A stretch of 6,977 bases of DNA from Anaerolineaceae bacterium (GCA_003448875.1 DLXG01000240.1:1-6977), one strand, 5' to 3'. Counted from the first letter of the stretch, positions 1-5,796 are shown. Notes: generated by a model not told the origin, from the letters alone. Program-made: numbers and translations.

Positions 1-72
1 GTGGCTGATGGGGGTCGAACCCACAACCACCTGATCCACAGTCAGGTGCTCTGCCATTGAGCTACAGCCACC
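1..72 (-). tRNA. tRNA-His (anticodon GUG)
   Basis: Read on the minus strand this folds as a full cloverleaf. The 7-bp acceptor stem is GTGGCTG/CAGCCAC, followed by U8-A9, a 4-bp D stem (GCTC/GAGC), an anticodon stem CCTGA/TCAGG with loop CTGTGGA, a 5-nt variable loop, and a T arm with loop TTCGACC. The anticodon GTG is at plus-strand positions 37-39 and reads histidine codons. The extra G at position 72 fits the G-1 base special to tRNA-His. Its partner C73 and any encoded CCA would fall just outside the left edge, so the gene is complete but for its last base(s). It lies 35 bp downstream of hisS on the same strand with no terminator between them, so the two may share a transcript. Confidence 0.96.
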
Positions 73-107
73 GTGAAGCGTCTGAATTCTATCACAGCCT
101 ATCGGCT

Positions 108-1379
108 TTATGCAAGCATTTTCTTAATCGTCTCAGCAGCTTCCTCAACCGTGGTGGTAAATTGCTCACCCTTAACTAAATCCTTAACCGTTATCTGATT
201 TGCAGCTGCTTCATCCGGGCCAAGGATAACTACAAACCGAATGTTCATCCGATCGGCAAATTTCAACTGGCGCGGCAAACGCACCACTTCGGTATAAGCA
301 ATCGTCCTCAAGCCCATTTCCCGGAATTGGCGGGCAGCTTTCTGCGATTCGATCAATAAAGTTTCATCAAATACCGTCACCAGCACATCCGCGGGAGCAG
401 TTGCCAGCGGCGGCAAGCAGCCATATTTCTGCAATACCAGACTGATCATCACATCCCCCATCGCAAAGCCTACTCCCGGTAGCGGTTCACCGCCCACATC
501 CGCAACTAGATTATCATAATGCCCACCGCCTAAAATAGCCCGTCCATCTTTGGCCAGATCGTAGGCTTCAAAAACTGTGCCGGTGTAATATTCCAGACCG
601 CGGATTACCTGCGGATTGTAGTGGACGTACTCATCTGCCCCCATCGCTTGCAGTGCTTCAAAAAAGCGCTGCATCTCATTGGAATTTTTCCATAATTCTC
701 GATTATCGAGGATGGTTTTCAATCCTTCGAACTGGTCAACGTTCAATCCTAATTCAATGGCATAGGCCGCCCAATCTTCCGCACGCATTTTATCCCGCCG
801 GTCAATCAAGCGGAATACCTGCTTTTTCATTTCTGCATCGGTTATTCCCAATTTACCTAACTCAGCATCCATCAAGCGTCGGTCATTGACGAAGATTCCC
901 ACCTGCGAAGGATTCAAACCGGTTTTTCTGAAAAAAGCCACACAAATGGCTACCAGTTCAGCATCCGATTCGGGTGAATTAGCCCCGATTAAATCCACAT
1001 TCCACTGAAAAAACTCCCGCGTGCGCCCTTTTTGAGGACGTTCATAACGCCAAAACGGCCCAAAAGACCACCAGCGTAAGGGAAAGGTCAATTGACGCTG
1101 TCGCTGAGCGACCATGCGTGCCAGCGAAGGGGTTAGCTCCGGGCGCAAAGTGATTAAATCACCGCCTCTATCGGGAAAGACAAACGCCTGTTCTTTAACC
1201 AGTTCCTCCCCCGACTTGGCGGCGTACAGATCAATTTTTTCCAGAAACGGCCCGTCGTATTCCTGATATCCAAAAGATTGGGAGACTTCCCGTAGTAACT
1301 GATACAGCCATGAGCGGATGGCCATTTCTTCGGGGTAAAAATCGCGGGTTCCTTTGACAGAAGGAATGATTTTTTCCAT
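108..1379 (-). CDS. hisS: histidine--tRNA ligase (HisRS)
   Basis: Class II aminoacyl-tRNA synthetase that charges tRNA-His with histidine using ATP in the cytoplasm. Numbered from the ATG at 1379 (423 aa, usual for bacterial HisRS): the N-terminal block IPSVKGTRDFYP, motif 2 at about 109-123 (FWRYERPQKGRTREF), the histidine-specific segment RGLEYYTGTVFEAY from 260, GGGHYDNL near 284, motif 3 at about 302-312 (GVGFAMGDVMI), then a C-terminal anticodon-binding domain from about 325 to the end. A TTG at 1398-1400 would add seven residues. The ATG is preferred because HisRS normally begins just before this block and because the predicted promoter puts transcription start near 1409, too close to the TTG for a ribosome site. 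A GAGG lies 11 nt upstream of the ATG. The stop TAA is at 108-110. tRNA-His follows on the same strand. Confidence 0.97.
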   Translation of the reverse strand: MEKIIPSVKGTRDFYPEEMAIRSWLYQLLREVSQSFGYQEYDGPFLEKIDLYAAKSGEELVKEQAFVFPDRGGDLITLRPELTPSLARMVAQRQRQLTFPLRWWSFGPFWRYERPQKGRTREFFQWNVDLIGANSPESDAELVAICVAFFRKTGLNPSQVGIFVNDRRLMDAELGKLGITDAEMKKQVFRLIDRRDKMRAEDWAAYAIELGLNVDQFEGLKTILDNRELWKNSNEMQRFFEALQAMGADEYVHYNPQVIRGLEYYTGTVFEAYDLAKDGRAILGGGHYDNLVADVGGEPLPGVGFAMGDVMISLVLQKYGCLPPLATAPADVLVTVFDETLLIESQKAARQFREMGLRTIAYTEVVRLPRQLKFADRMNIRFVVILGPDEAAANQITVKDLVKGEQFTTTVEEAAETIKKMLA

Positions 1380-1415
1380 CTTATTGATATCCTCATCCAA
1401 AAATATTGGTCTATC

Positions 1416-1444
1416 ATTTTAACATGACCTGTCCTTTTTGTCCG
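1416..1444 (-). promoter_or_regulatory. predicted sigma-70 type promoter of hisS
   Basis: On the minus strand, -35 CGGACA (1439-1444) and -10 TAAAAT (1416-1421) are separated by 17 nt. The -10 matches five of six consensus bases and is preceded by TGT, an extended -10 element. The -35 keeps GACA. Transcription would begin near 1409, giving a leader of about 30 nt to the hisS ATG. Prediction by eye only. Confidence 0.5.
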
Positions 1445-1501
1445 TTGATTGGCAGTTTTTGCAGCGTGACAAATGGGAATTCAGGATAGGAAATTTAACA
1501 C

Positions 1502-1530
1502 TTATCAAATCCAACAAATTGTGCTAATGT
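1502..1530 (+). promoter_or_regulatory. candidate promoter of the DRTGG–PHP gene set
   Basis: TTATCA (1502-1507) and TAATGT (1525-1530) are spaced by 17 nt, and TGC directly before the -10 would make it an extended -10 element. The hexamers themselves are weak (4/6 and 3/6). It sits in the only gap upstream of the first plus-strand gene, about 60 nt before its ATG once the start site is allowed for. Supported mainly by position. Confidence 0.3.
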
Positions 1531-1546
1531 TGACTAGATTAAGTCA
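1531..1546 (+). promoter_or_regulatory. 16-bp inverted repeat at the predicted start of transcription
   Basis: TGACT-agatta-AGTCA is a perfect 5-bp dyad with a 6-bp spacer. It begins one base after the candidate -10 and covers the predicted +1, a normal place for a repressor operator. It also lies between a TTGTG at 1519 and a CACAA at 1545. No regulator can be named from this, and 5-bp arms can arise by chance. Confidence 0.3.
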
Positions 1547-1595
1547 CAACCTTTCGGGAAAACCCGTTAGAACATTCCCCCTCACAGGCAATCCT

Positions 1596-1973
1596 ATGAA
1601 ACTGAATGAAATCGTCCAAAAACTGAACGGTAAAGTCCTCAATTCCAAAATTAATTTGGAAATCGAAGTCAAAGGAGCCGGCGGTGCCGATCTGATGAGC
1701 GATGTTCTTGCCTCCATTCAGCCTCAAGCCATTCTGCTGACCGGCTTATGCAACCCGCAGGTTGTGCGTACGGCTATGATGGCGGATGTCTTGGCCATCG
1801 TGCTGGTTAGGGGCAAAACTCCGCCAGCGGAAACCGTTTTGCTGGCAGAAAACGAACGAATTCCCCTGATCAGTACGCCTTATGGCATGTTCGAAGCCTG
1901 CGGCATATTGTATCAGGCCGGCCTGAGCTGCCTTGAACGACCGGTCAGCGATCAGGACTGTTTCGCCAGTTAG
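1596..1973 (+). CDS. DRTGG domain protein, first copy
   Basis: A 125-aa soluble protein that is essentially one DRTGG domain, a small alpha/beta fold also found joined to CBS domains, to HPr-kinase-like and to phosphotransacetylase-related proteins. The signature-like block GAGGADLMSDVLA is at residues 27-39, followed by hydrophobic strands (QAILLTGLCNPQVVRTAMMADVLAIVLVRG) and the late segment ENERIPLISTPYGMFEACGILYQAGL. Its biochemical role is unknown; ligand binding is only inferred. Start: the frame stays open upstream to 1473, but ATG 1596 begins MKLNEIVQKL, the normal start of these domains, and the upstream codons would overlap the promoter region and look unlike protein. A weak AGG lies 7 nt upstream. 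No signal peptide or membrane segment is seen. The next gene starts 18 bp downstream, and a second DRTGG gene lies two genes on, so the pair probably acts together. Confidence 0.85.
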   Translation: MKLNEIVQKLNGKVLNSKINLEIEVKGAGGADLMSDVLASIQPQAILLTGLCNPQVVRTAMMADVLAIVLVRGKTPPAETVLLAENERIPLISTPYGMFEACGILYQAGLSCLERPVSDQDCFAS

Positions 1974-1991
1974 TCATTCTCAGAGTGGACA

Positions 1992-2999
1992 ATGACCGAA
2001 CAAACCCCGCTTCGTAAATCCAGCATCATCAGTGATCAGGAAGCCGAAAACATCACCCGGGTGGAGGAACTCGCCTACGAAATTAAAGTTCAAGAGGTGA
2101 TGACTCCCAACCCGATCACGATGACCACCAGCATGAAAATGCAGGAGGTACTGGAACAGTTCCGGGTAGCACGCATTTCTGGTGCTCCCATCGTCGAAGA
2201 GGGGCAGTTAATCGGCATCATCAGTATCGAGGATTTGATTCGTTGTCTGATTCAGTCCGACCTTGAGGCTGAAATAAAGAAGTACATGACCCGTAACCCT
2301 TTCACCGTCAAGGGTGATGACCCGGTAGTGGAAGCCCTGAAAGTATTTGTCAGCACTAAGGTGGGCAGACTGCCGGTGGTCAATAAAGAGGGACGGTTGA
2401 TTGGAATCCTGACCAAGGGCGATATCACACGCGGTTTGCTTAAAGCCTTGCAGCAGGATTACCAGACCGAAGAAGTCCGCCGCTACCGCGCCTCTCACCT
2501 GTTTGAAGACATCGAATCAGAACGAACCAGTCTGATCCTGCGTTACAACATCAAAGCCGGCGATTTCACGCACGGTGGAGAAGCCTCATCTAAAATCAAA
2601 CGTGCTCTCAGCCGAATGGGTGCCAGCCCGCAAATTGCCCGCCGCTGCGGTATTGCAACCTACGAAGCCGAAATGAACCTCATCATCCATACCACTGAAG
2701 GTGGTGTCATTCGGGTTGAAATTGAACCCCATCAAATCTCCATAGATGTATATGACAGCGGGCCGGGTATCAAGGACGTAGAACTGGCCATGAAGCCGGG
2801 TTACTCAACCGCCAGCGAAAAAGTCCGCGAGTTAGGTTTTGGTGCAGGAATGGGGCTGGTCAACATCTCTCGATGTGTGGACATTATGAAACTCGAATCG
2901 GTATGGGGGAAAGGAACCCGCTTACGGATGAAAATCTTCCTCAAAAAAGAAGATACCGTTGGCGAAGGCCATGCTGCTAAAACCTTGGAGGAAAAATGA
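1992..2999 (+). CDS. tandem CBS domain and GHKL (anti-sigma/serine-kinase-like) ATPase fusion
   Basis: 335 aa. Two CBS domains come first, at about 36-88 (VMTPNPITM ... GIISIEDLI) and 98-150 (YMTRNPFTV ... GILTKGDITRGL). Paired CBS modules usually bind adenine nucleotides. From about 180 to 316 follows a GHKL ATP-binding domain of the RsbW/SpoIIAB-like type: N box YEAEMNLIIHT with E225 and N229, G1 box DSGPGI (255-260), and glycine-rich lid LGFGAGMGLVNI (281-292). The Glu four residues before the N-box Asn matches the catalytic base of anti-sigma serine kinases. There is no dimerisation/phospho-acceptor histidine domain, so it is not a classical sensor kinase. Likely role, by inference: a protein kinase or ATP switch gated by nucleotide level, acting on the neighbouring hydrogenase system. 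The substrate is unknown. The tail after 318 is charged and probably flexible. It overlaps the next gene at TGATG. Confidence 0.88.
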   Translation: MTEQTPLRKSSIISDQEAENITRVEELAYEIKVQEVMTPNPITMTTSMKMQEVLEQFRVARISGAPIVEEGQLIGIISIEDLIRCLIQSDLEAEIKKYMTRNPFTVKGDDPVVEALKVFVSTKVGRLPVVNKEGRLIGILTKGDITRGLLKALQQDYQTEEVRRYRASHLFEDIESERTSLILRYNIKAGDFTHGGEASSKIKRALSRMGASPQIARRCGIATYEAEMNLIIHTTEGGVIRVEIEPHQISIDVYDSGPGIKDVELAMKPGYSTASEKVRELGFGAGMGLVNISRCVDIMKLESVWGKGTRLRMKIFLKKEDTVGEGHAAKTLEEK

Positions 3000-3337
3000 T
3001 GACTCTGGAACAAATTATCCAGTCGCTTGAATTGAAAGTGCTGACCAACCCGAAGGCGTTCGATGAGATACAGCCAACTACCGGCTATGCTGCCGACTTG
3101 TTGTCCTGTGTGATGACCGGCGCCTCACGGGGTGGTTTATGGGTGACCTTGCAAGCGCATAGCAACATTGTGGCTGTGGCTGCCTTGTTGGAATTGAGCG
3201 CTATCATAATCACGGAGGGCGCTCAGCCTGATGAAGCCACAATTCAGAAAGCCAACGAAGAAGATGTAGTTCTTCTTTCCAGCCAGCAAGATACCTATCG
3301 AGTGGTTGGAAGATTGTGGGAGTTAGGCATTCGCTAA
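2999..3337 (+). CDS. DRTGG domain protein, second copy
   Basis: 112 aa, one DRTGG-type domain. The signature-like region is TTGYAADLLSCVMTGA, followed by strands WVTLQAHSNIVAVAALLELSAIIIT and a C-terminal block DVVLLSSQQDTYRVVGRLWELGI. Start choice: two ATGs are adjacent at 2996 and 2999. The strong GGAGG at 2987-2991 is only 4 nt from the first and 7 nt from the second, so the second is favoured; it shares one base with the stop of the CBS-ATPase gene (TGATG), indicating translational coupling. It resembles the first DRTGG protein in length and fold but differs clearly in sequence, so it is a diverged paralogue and not a recent duplicate. Function is unknown. Its place in the gene set suggests it partners the CBS-ATPase or the first DRTGG protein. 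Confidence 0.83.
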   Translation: MTLEQIIQSLELKVLTNPKAFDEIQPTTGYAADLLSCVMTGASRGGLWVTLQAHSNIVAVAALLELSAIIITEGAQPDEATIQKANEEDVVLLSSQQDTYRVVGRLWELGIR

Positions 3338-3369
3338 ATTAAACATACTCCCGTTTGGGAAGGTTTTCT

Positions 3370-4131
3370 TTGAAAACTTATCGGGCAGAGTTACACATCC
3401 ATACCGTTCTCTCCCCCTGCGCGGAGATTGAAATGCTGCCCCCCTTAATCGTCCAGGAATGCCTTGAAAAGGGCATTTCGCTGATTGCTATAACCGATCA
3501 CAACGCTACCGCCAACATCTCCGCGGTGCAACAGGCTGCCCAAGGGACAGACTTAATTGTGCTGCCCGGTATGGAGGTGCAAACCCGCGAAGAAGTTCAC
3601 TCTTTGTGTTTGTTCGACACGCTGGAACAGGCTTTGGCCTGGCAGGCAATCGTAGATCGCCACTTGCCTGCTATCCCTAATCGTCCAGATTATTTTGGCG
3701 ACCAGTTGATTGTGGACGCTAACGGCGATTTTGTCCAACGTGAAGAACGTCTATTGCTTAATTCGGTGAACCTAAGTCTAGCTGAAGCCTATAATCACGT
3801 AACTGAATTGGGCGGATTGTTCATACCTGCCCATGTAAATCGCACCGCAAACGGTTTATTAGCCATTTTGGGAATGCCGCCCGTAGATATTCCCCTGAAA
3901 ATATTAGAAATTTCCCGTCACCTAAAACCCGCCGAAGCGGTTAAAATATATCCAGTATTGCAAGGCTATTCGTTAATTCAGAGCGGTGATGCTCACCGAC
4001 TGGATGAAATTTTAGGCCTCAACCACTTCACTTTACAATCCCCCTCTGTTCAAGAAATTCGTCTGGCGATGTGCGGCGAAGCAGGCCGCTCCCATCGCAT
4101 TCTTTCCAGCACCATTCTGCCTGAGGTATGA
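3370..4131 (+). CDS. PHP domain metal-dependent phosphoesterase
   Basis: 253 aa from the TTG at 3370. The PHP (polymerase and histidinol phosphatase) metal-site motifs are all present: HIH at 9-11, TDHN with D43 and H44, GMEV with E69, H77, PAHVN with H155, and SGDAH with D207 and H209. This full set predicts a hydrolase with two or three metal ions acting on a phosphoester. The substrate cannot be told; single-domain PHP proteins include nucleases, nucleoside-phosphate phosphatases and histidinol phosphatases. It is soluble, with no signal peptide. Start: a TTG at 3355 is also in frame, but GGGAAGG (3357-3363) lies 6 nt before the TTG at 3370, and MKTYRAELHIHT is the typical PHP beginning, so 3370 is preferred. 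It follows the second DRTGG gene by 32 bp and closes the first gene block; 141 bp separate it from hydC. Confidence 0.88.
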   Translation: MKTYRAELHIHTVLSPCAEIEMLPPLIVQECLEKGISLIAITDHNATANISAVQQAAQGTDLIVLPGMEVQTREEVHSLCLFDTLEQALAWQAIVDRHLPAIPNRPDYFGDQLIVDANGDFVQREERLLLNSVNLSLAEAYNHVTELGGLFIPAHVNRTANGLLAILGMPPVDIPLKILEISRHLKPAEAVKIYPVLQGYSLIQSGDAHRLDEILGLNHFTLQSPSVQEIRLAMCGEAGRSHRILSSTILPEV

Positions 4132-4144
4132 ACAACCATTTCGA

Positions 4145-4162
4145 TTGTTACAACTTTCACAA
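4145..4162 (+). promoter_or_regulatory. candidate Rex (redox repressor) operator
   Basis: TTGTTACAACTTTCACAA is an 18-mer with the spacing of the Rex box (two 7-bp arms around 4 bp). The right arm TTCACAA is identical to the Bacillus form (TTGTGAA-N4-TTCACAA), and the left arm TTGTTAC differs by one base from the TTGTTAA form known from Clostridium and Thermotoga. The arms are complementary at five of seven positions. It lies 110 bp upstream of hydC. Rex senses NADH/NAD+ and is known to control hydrogenase and fermentation genes in several anaerobes, so the location makes sense. No rex gene is in the window. Confidence 0.45.
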
Positions 4163-4182
4163 GGAATAATGACATTTGGTAA

Positions 4183-4200
4183 TTACTTAAATTTAAGCAA
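4183..4200 (+). promoter_or_regulatory. 18-bp near-perfect palindrome upstream of hydC
   Basis: TTACTTAAATTTAAGCAA is symmetric about 4191/4192. The inner 12 bases CTTAAATTTAAG are a perfect palindrome and only one pair of the full 18 fails. Its centre is 38 bp downstream of the candidate Rex box. It could be a second operator, possibly a degenerate Rex site because it has the same 18-bp length and TT...AA ends, or a site for another regulator. AT-rich palindromes do occur by chance in AT-rich gaps. Confidence 0.35.
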
Positions 4201-4272
4201 GTGAGTACACTTTTGAATGATTAGCCGCAGTTAATTCTACCAATTTCGTCCAATTTGTTATCGGAGTAACGT

Positions 4273-4788
4273 ATGTTAAACATCAAACCTTCCATACCGG
4301 CCAATGATCCACTGGCTAACCCCGAACAGAAAAAACTGATTGATGAGATTCTGGAAAAGAACAGGCACCTTCCCGGCGCAACTATGGTGGTGCTAAATGA
4401 ACTTCAGAGCCGGATTGGTTTCATTTCCGAACCCATGCAGCAATATGTCGCCGATAAACTGCATGTGCCGGTCAGTTCAGTTCATGGGGTCGTTTCCTTT
4501 TATTCTTTCTTCACCACCACCCCGCGCGGCAAGCATACCATCAAGTTCTGCATGGGTACCGCCTGCTATGTGGGTGGGATGCCCCAATTAATTGACAAAG
4601 CCAAGTCTTTACTGGGAATTGAACCGGGCCAGACCACACCGGATGGTGAAATCACCCTCGAGGTGTGCCGCTGCGTTGGCGCCTGCAGTCAGGCTCCCGT
4701 AGTTGTAGTGGATGAAAAAATCGTCGGGCGTCTGCGCCCCAATAAATTCCCTCAGGTCTTACGTTCCATTCAGGATAACAAGCAGTGA
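4273..4788 (+). CDS. hydC: NADH-linked hydrogenase subunit HydC (NuoE-like [2Fe-2S] protein)
   Basis: 171 aa, the usual length of the NuoE/HydC family (complex I 24 kDa subunit). After a helical N-terminal part (about 15-80, ending HGVVSFYSFF) comes a thioredoxin-fold [2Fe-2S] domain with C93-x4-C98 (FCMGTAC) and C134-x3-C138 (CVGACSQAP); C132 is an extra nearby cysteine. In bifurcating hydrogenases HydC carries one [2Fe-2S] cluster and docks on HydB, moving electrons between FMN/NADH and the hydrogenase subunit. The ATG has GGAG 6 nt upstream. The stop overlaps the next start (GTGA). Homologous subunits serve NAD-dependent formate dehydrogenases and complex I. The hydrogenase reading rests on the neighbouring ATPase, ferredoxin, DRTGG and PHP genes and on HydB-type motifs downstream, because hydA itself is not in the window. 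Confidence 0.9.
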   Translation: MLNIKPSIPANDPLANPEQKKLIDEILEKNRHLPGATMVVLNELQSRIGFISEPMQQYVADKLHVPVSSVHGVVSFYSFFTTTPRGKHTIKFCMGTACYVGGMPQLIDKAKSLLGIEPGQTTPDGEITLEVCRCVGACSQAPVVVVDEKIVGRLRPNKFPQVLRSIQDNKQ

Positions 4789-5339
4789 GAGAATTATCCC
4801 TTCACCTGTTGGACATTGCCGAAAACAGCATTTCCGCAGGCGCAAAAAACATTACCATCACCATCCATGAGGATACTCTAGCCGACCGCCTCTACCTCAG
4901 TGTTCAGGATGATGGTAAAGGAATGGATGAAGAAATGGTCAGGAAAGTAACCGATCCCTTTGTTACCACCCGCACTACCCGCAAGGTGGGATTGGGGATT
5001 CCGTTGCTGAAAGCCGCTGCTGAAGCCTGCAACGGCTGGCTGAAGATTCATTCCAAACCGGGTGAAGGGACATTGGTTGAAGTTGAGTTTCAACGCAGCC
5101 ACATTGACCGTATGCCGCTGGGTGATGTGGCTGGCACATTTCTGACCTTACTGGTGGGCAACCCGCAAATTCACTGGGTCTTCCGTTACAGTGTAAATCA
5201 AGATTCATTCGAATTGGACGATCAACCCATCAAACAAGAGTTGCAGGATATCCCCTTTTCAGATCCCTTCGTTCTTTCGTACTTGCGTGAACTTTTAGAA
5301 AGCAATATCCGTTCGCTTCAAACCACCTCAGTAAATTAA
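4785..5339 (+). CDS. small GHKL ATPase associated with hydrogenase genes
   Basis: 184 aa, starting with GTG that overlaps the hydC stop by 4 bp; AGGA lies 9 nt upstream. Residues 1-103 are a compact histidine-kinase-like ATP-binding domain: N box HLLDIAENSISAGA (H7, D10, E13, N14), G1 box DDGKGM (42-47), F-box region DPFVTTRTTRKVG and G2 motif GLGIPLLKAAAE (69-80), then GEGTLVEVEF. There is no dimerisation domain, sensor, receiver or membrane segment. Residues 104-184 form an extra C-terminal part with no domain I can name (from HIDRMPLGDVAGTF on). Its tight coupling to hydC indicates a role with the enzyme, perhaps as a kinase or ATP-driven assembly or regulatory factor; that is inference. 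ATPases like this recur between hydC-like and hydB-like genes in anaerobes. It is the second GHKL protein of the locus and differs from the CBS fusion in motif spelling. Confidence 0.85.
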   Translation: MRELSLHLLDIAENSISAGAKNITITIHEDTLADRLYLSVQDDGKGMDEEMVRKVTDPFVTTRTTRKVGLGIPLLKAAAEACNGWLKIHSKPGEGTLVEVEFQRSHIDRMPLGDVAGTFLTLLVGNPQIHWVFRYSVNQDSFELDDQPIKQELQDIPFSDPFVLSYLRELLESNIRSLQTTSVN

Positions 5340-5381
5340 CTGGATGAGATCATTCATCAATCCATAGAGAGGAGATTAACC

Positions 5382-5750
5382 ATGCCGACCATCAAAAGTT
5401 TAGACGATTTGAAGAGAATTCGAGAAGAGGCTCTGGAAAAGCGCAAAGTGAAAACTGCCTCAGGACAGGTTCAGGTGATCGTGGGAATGGGCACTTGTGG
5501 GATTGCTGCCGGCGCACGAGACGCCATGAAAGCCATCCTCGAAACCATTCAAACCGAGAACCTAGAAGGTGTCATTGTCACCCAAACCGGCTGTATCGGT
5601 TTATGCGAAAAAGAACCCATTGTGCAGGTCGTCGTTGGTGACCAGCCCAAGGTCACCTACGGCAAGGTGTCACCGGAAGTTGCCCGGCAAATTATGAAAG
5701 AACACGTCAAGAATGGCAATGTAGTCAAAGAATACGTGATTCAGGTCTAA
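5382..5750 (+). CDS. thioredoxin-like [2Fe-2S] ferredoxin
   Basis: 122 aa with a strong ribosome site (AGGAG at 5370-5374, 7 nt before ATG). A basic/acidic helix (about 6-24) leads into a thioredoxin-fold ferredoxin domain like the C-terminal half of NuoE/HydC: VGMGTCGIAAGAR with C39, TQTGCIGLCEKEP with C71 and C75, and the late block VTYGKVSPEVARQIMKEHV. Only three cysteines exist in the protein; the place matching the first ligand of NuoE (residue 34) is Val. As I recall the GTCGIAAGAR block is typical of stand-alone ferredoxins next to hydrogenase genes, so this is probably a family trait and not damage. Likely role: electron carrier or accessory Fe-S subunit of the HydABC complex. It lies 42 bp after the ATPase gene and 46 bp before hydB. 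Confidence 0.88.
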   Translation: MPTIKSLDDLKRIREEALEKRKVKTASGQVQVIVGMGTCGIAAGARDAMKAILETIQTENLEGVIVTQTGCIGLCEKEPIVQVVVGDQPKVTYGKVSPEVARQIMKEHVKNGNVVKEYVIQV

Positions 5751-5796
5751 AACCCTTAATGGTAAATCACTTTTGTTAGGCTCAAGGTTGACGGCT

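Larger units (their letters stand above)
4132..4272 (+). other. AT-rich regulatory gap between PHP gene and hydC
   Basis: This is the longest gap inside the plus-strand gene run and is visibly AT-rich. It holds the candidate Rex box, the 18-bp palindrome, a further small dyad AAGTG-AGTA-CACTT (4199-4212), and the ribosome site GGAG (4263-4266) 6 nt before hydC. I found no convincing -35/-10 pair and no GC-rich hairpin with a T run, so whether the upstream block reads through into hydC is open. The concentration of dyads suggests a second, separately regulated promoter here. Confidence 0.5.

Noticed and set aside
97..108. AGCC-N4-GGCT hairpin between hisS and the tRNA as a terminator
   Set aside because: 4-bp stem without a T run on the minus strand; too weak.
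1555..1566. CGGG-AAAA-CCCG hairpin as terminator or attenuator
   Set aside because: Only a 4-bp stem with no extension and no T run after it.
1473..1595. Upstream in-frame extension of the first DRTGG gene (41 more residues)
   Set aside because: It is not like DRTGG proteins, overlaps the likely promoter region, and ATG 1596 gives the normal domain start.
2208..2498. Minus-strand open frame of 96 codons
   Set aside because: Antisense to the CBS domains of the CBS-ATPase gene; composition is a mirror of that gene and no family is evident.
3355..3369. Earlier TTG start for the PHP gene
   Set aside because: The ribosome site GGGAAGG lies after this codon and at good distance from the TTG at 3370; PHP proteins begin just before the HIH motif.
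4878..5208. Two overlapping minus-strand open frames
   Set aside because: Both are antisense to the conserved ATP-binding motifs of the small GHKL ATPase and resemble no family.
5343..5357. GATGA...TCATC inverted repeat before the ferredoxin gene
   Set aside because: Short 5-bp AT-rich arms with no T run; likely chance in a short within-operon gap.
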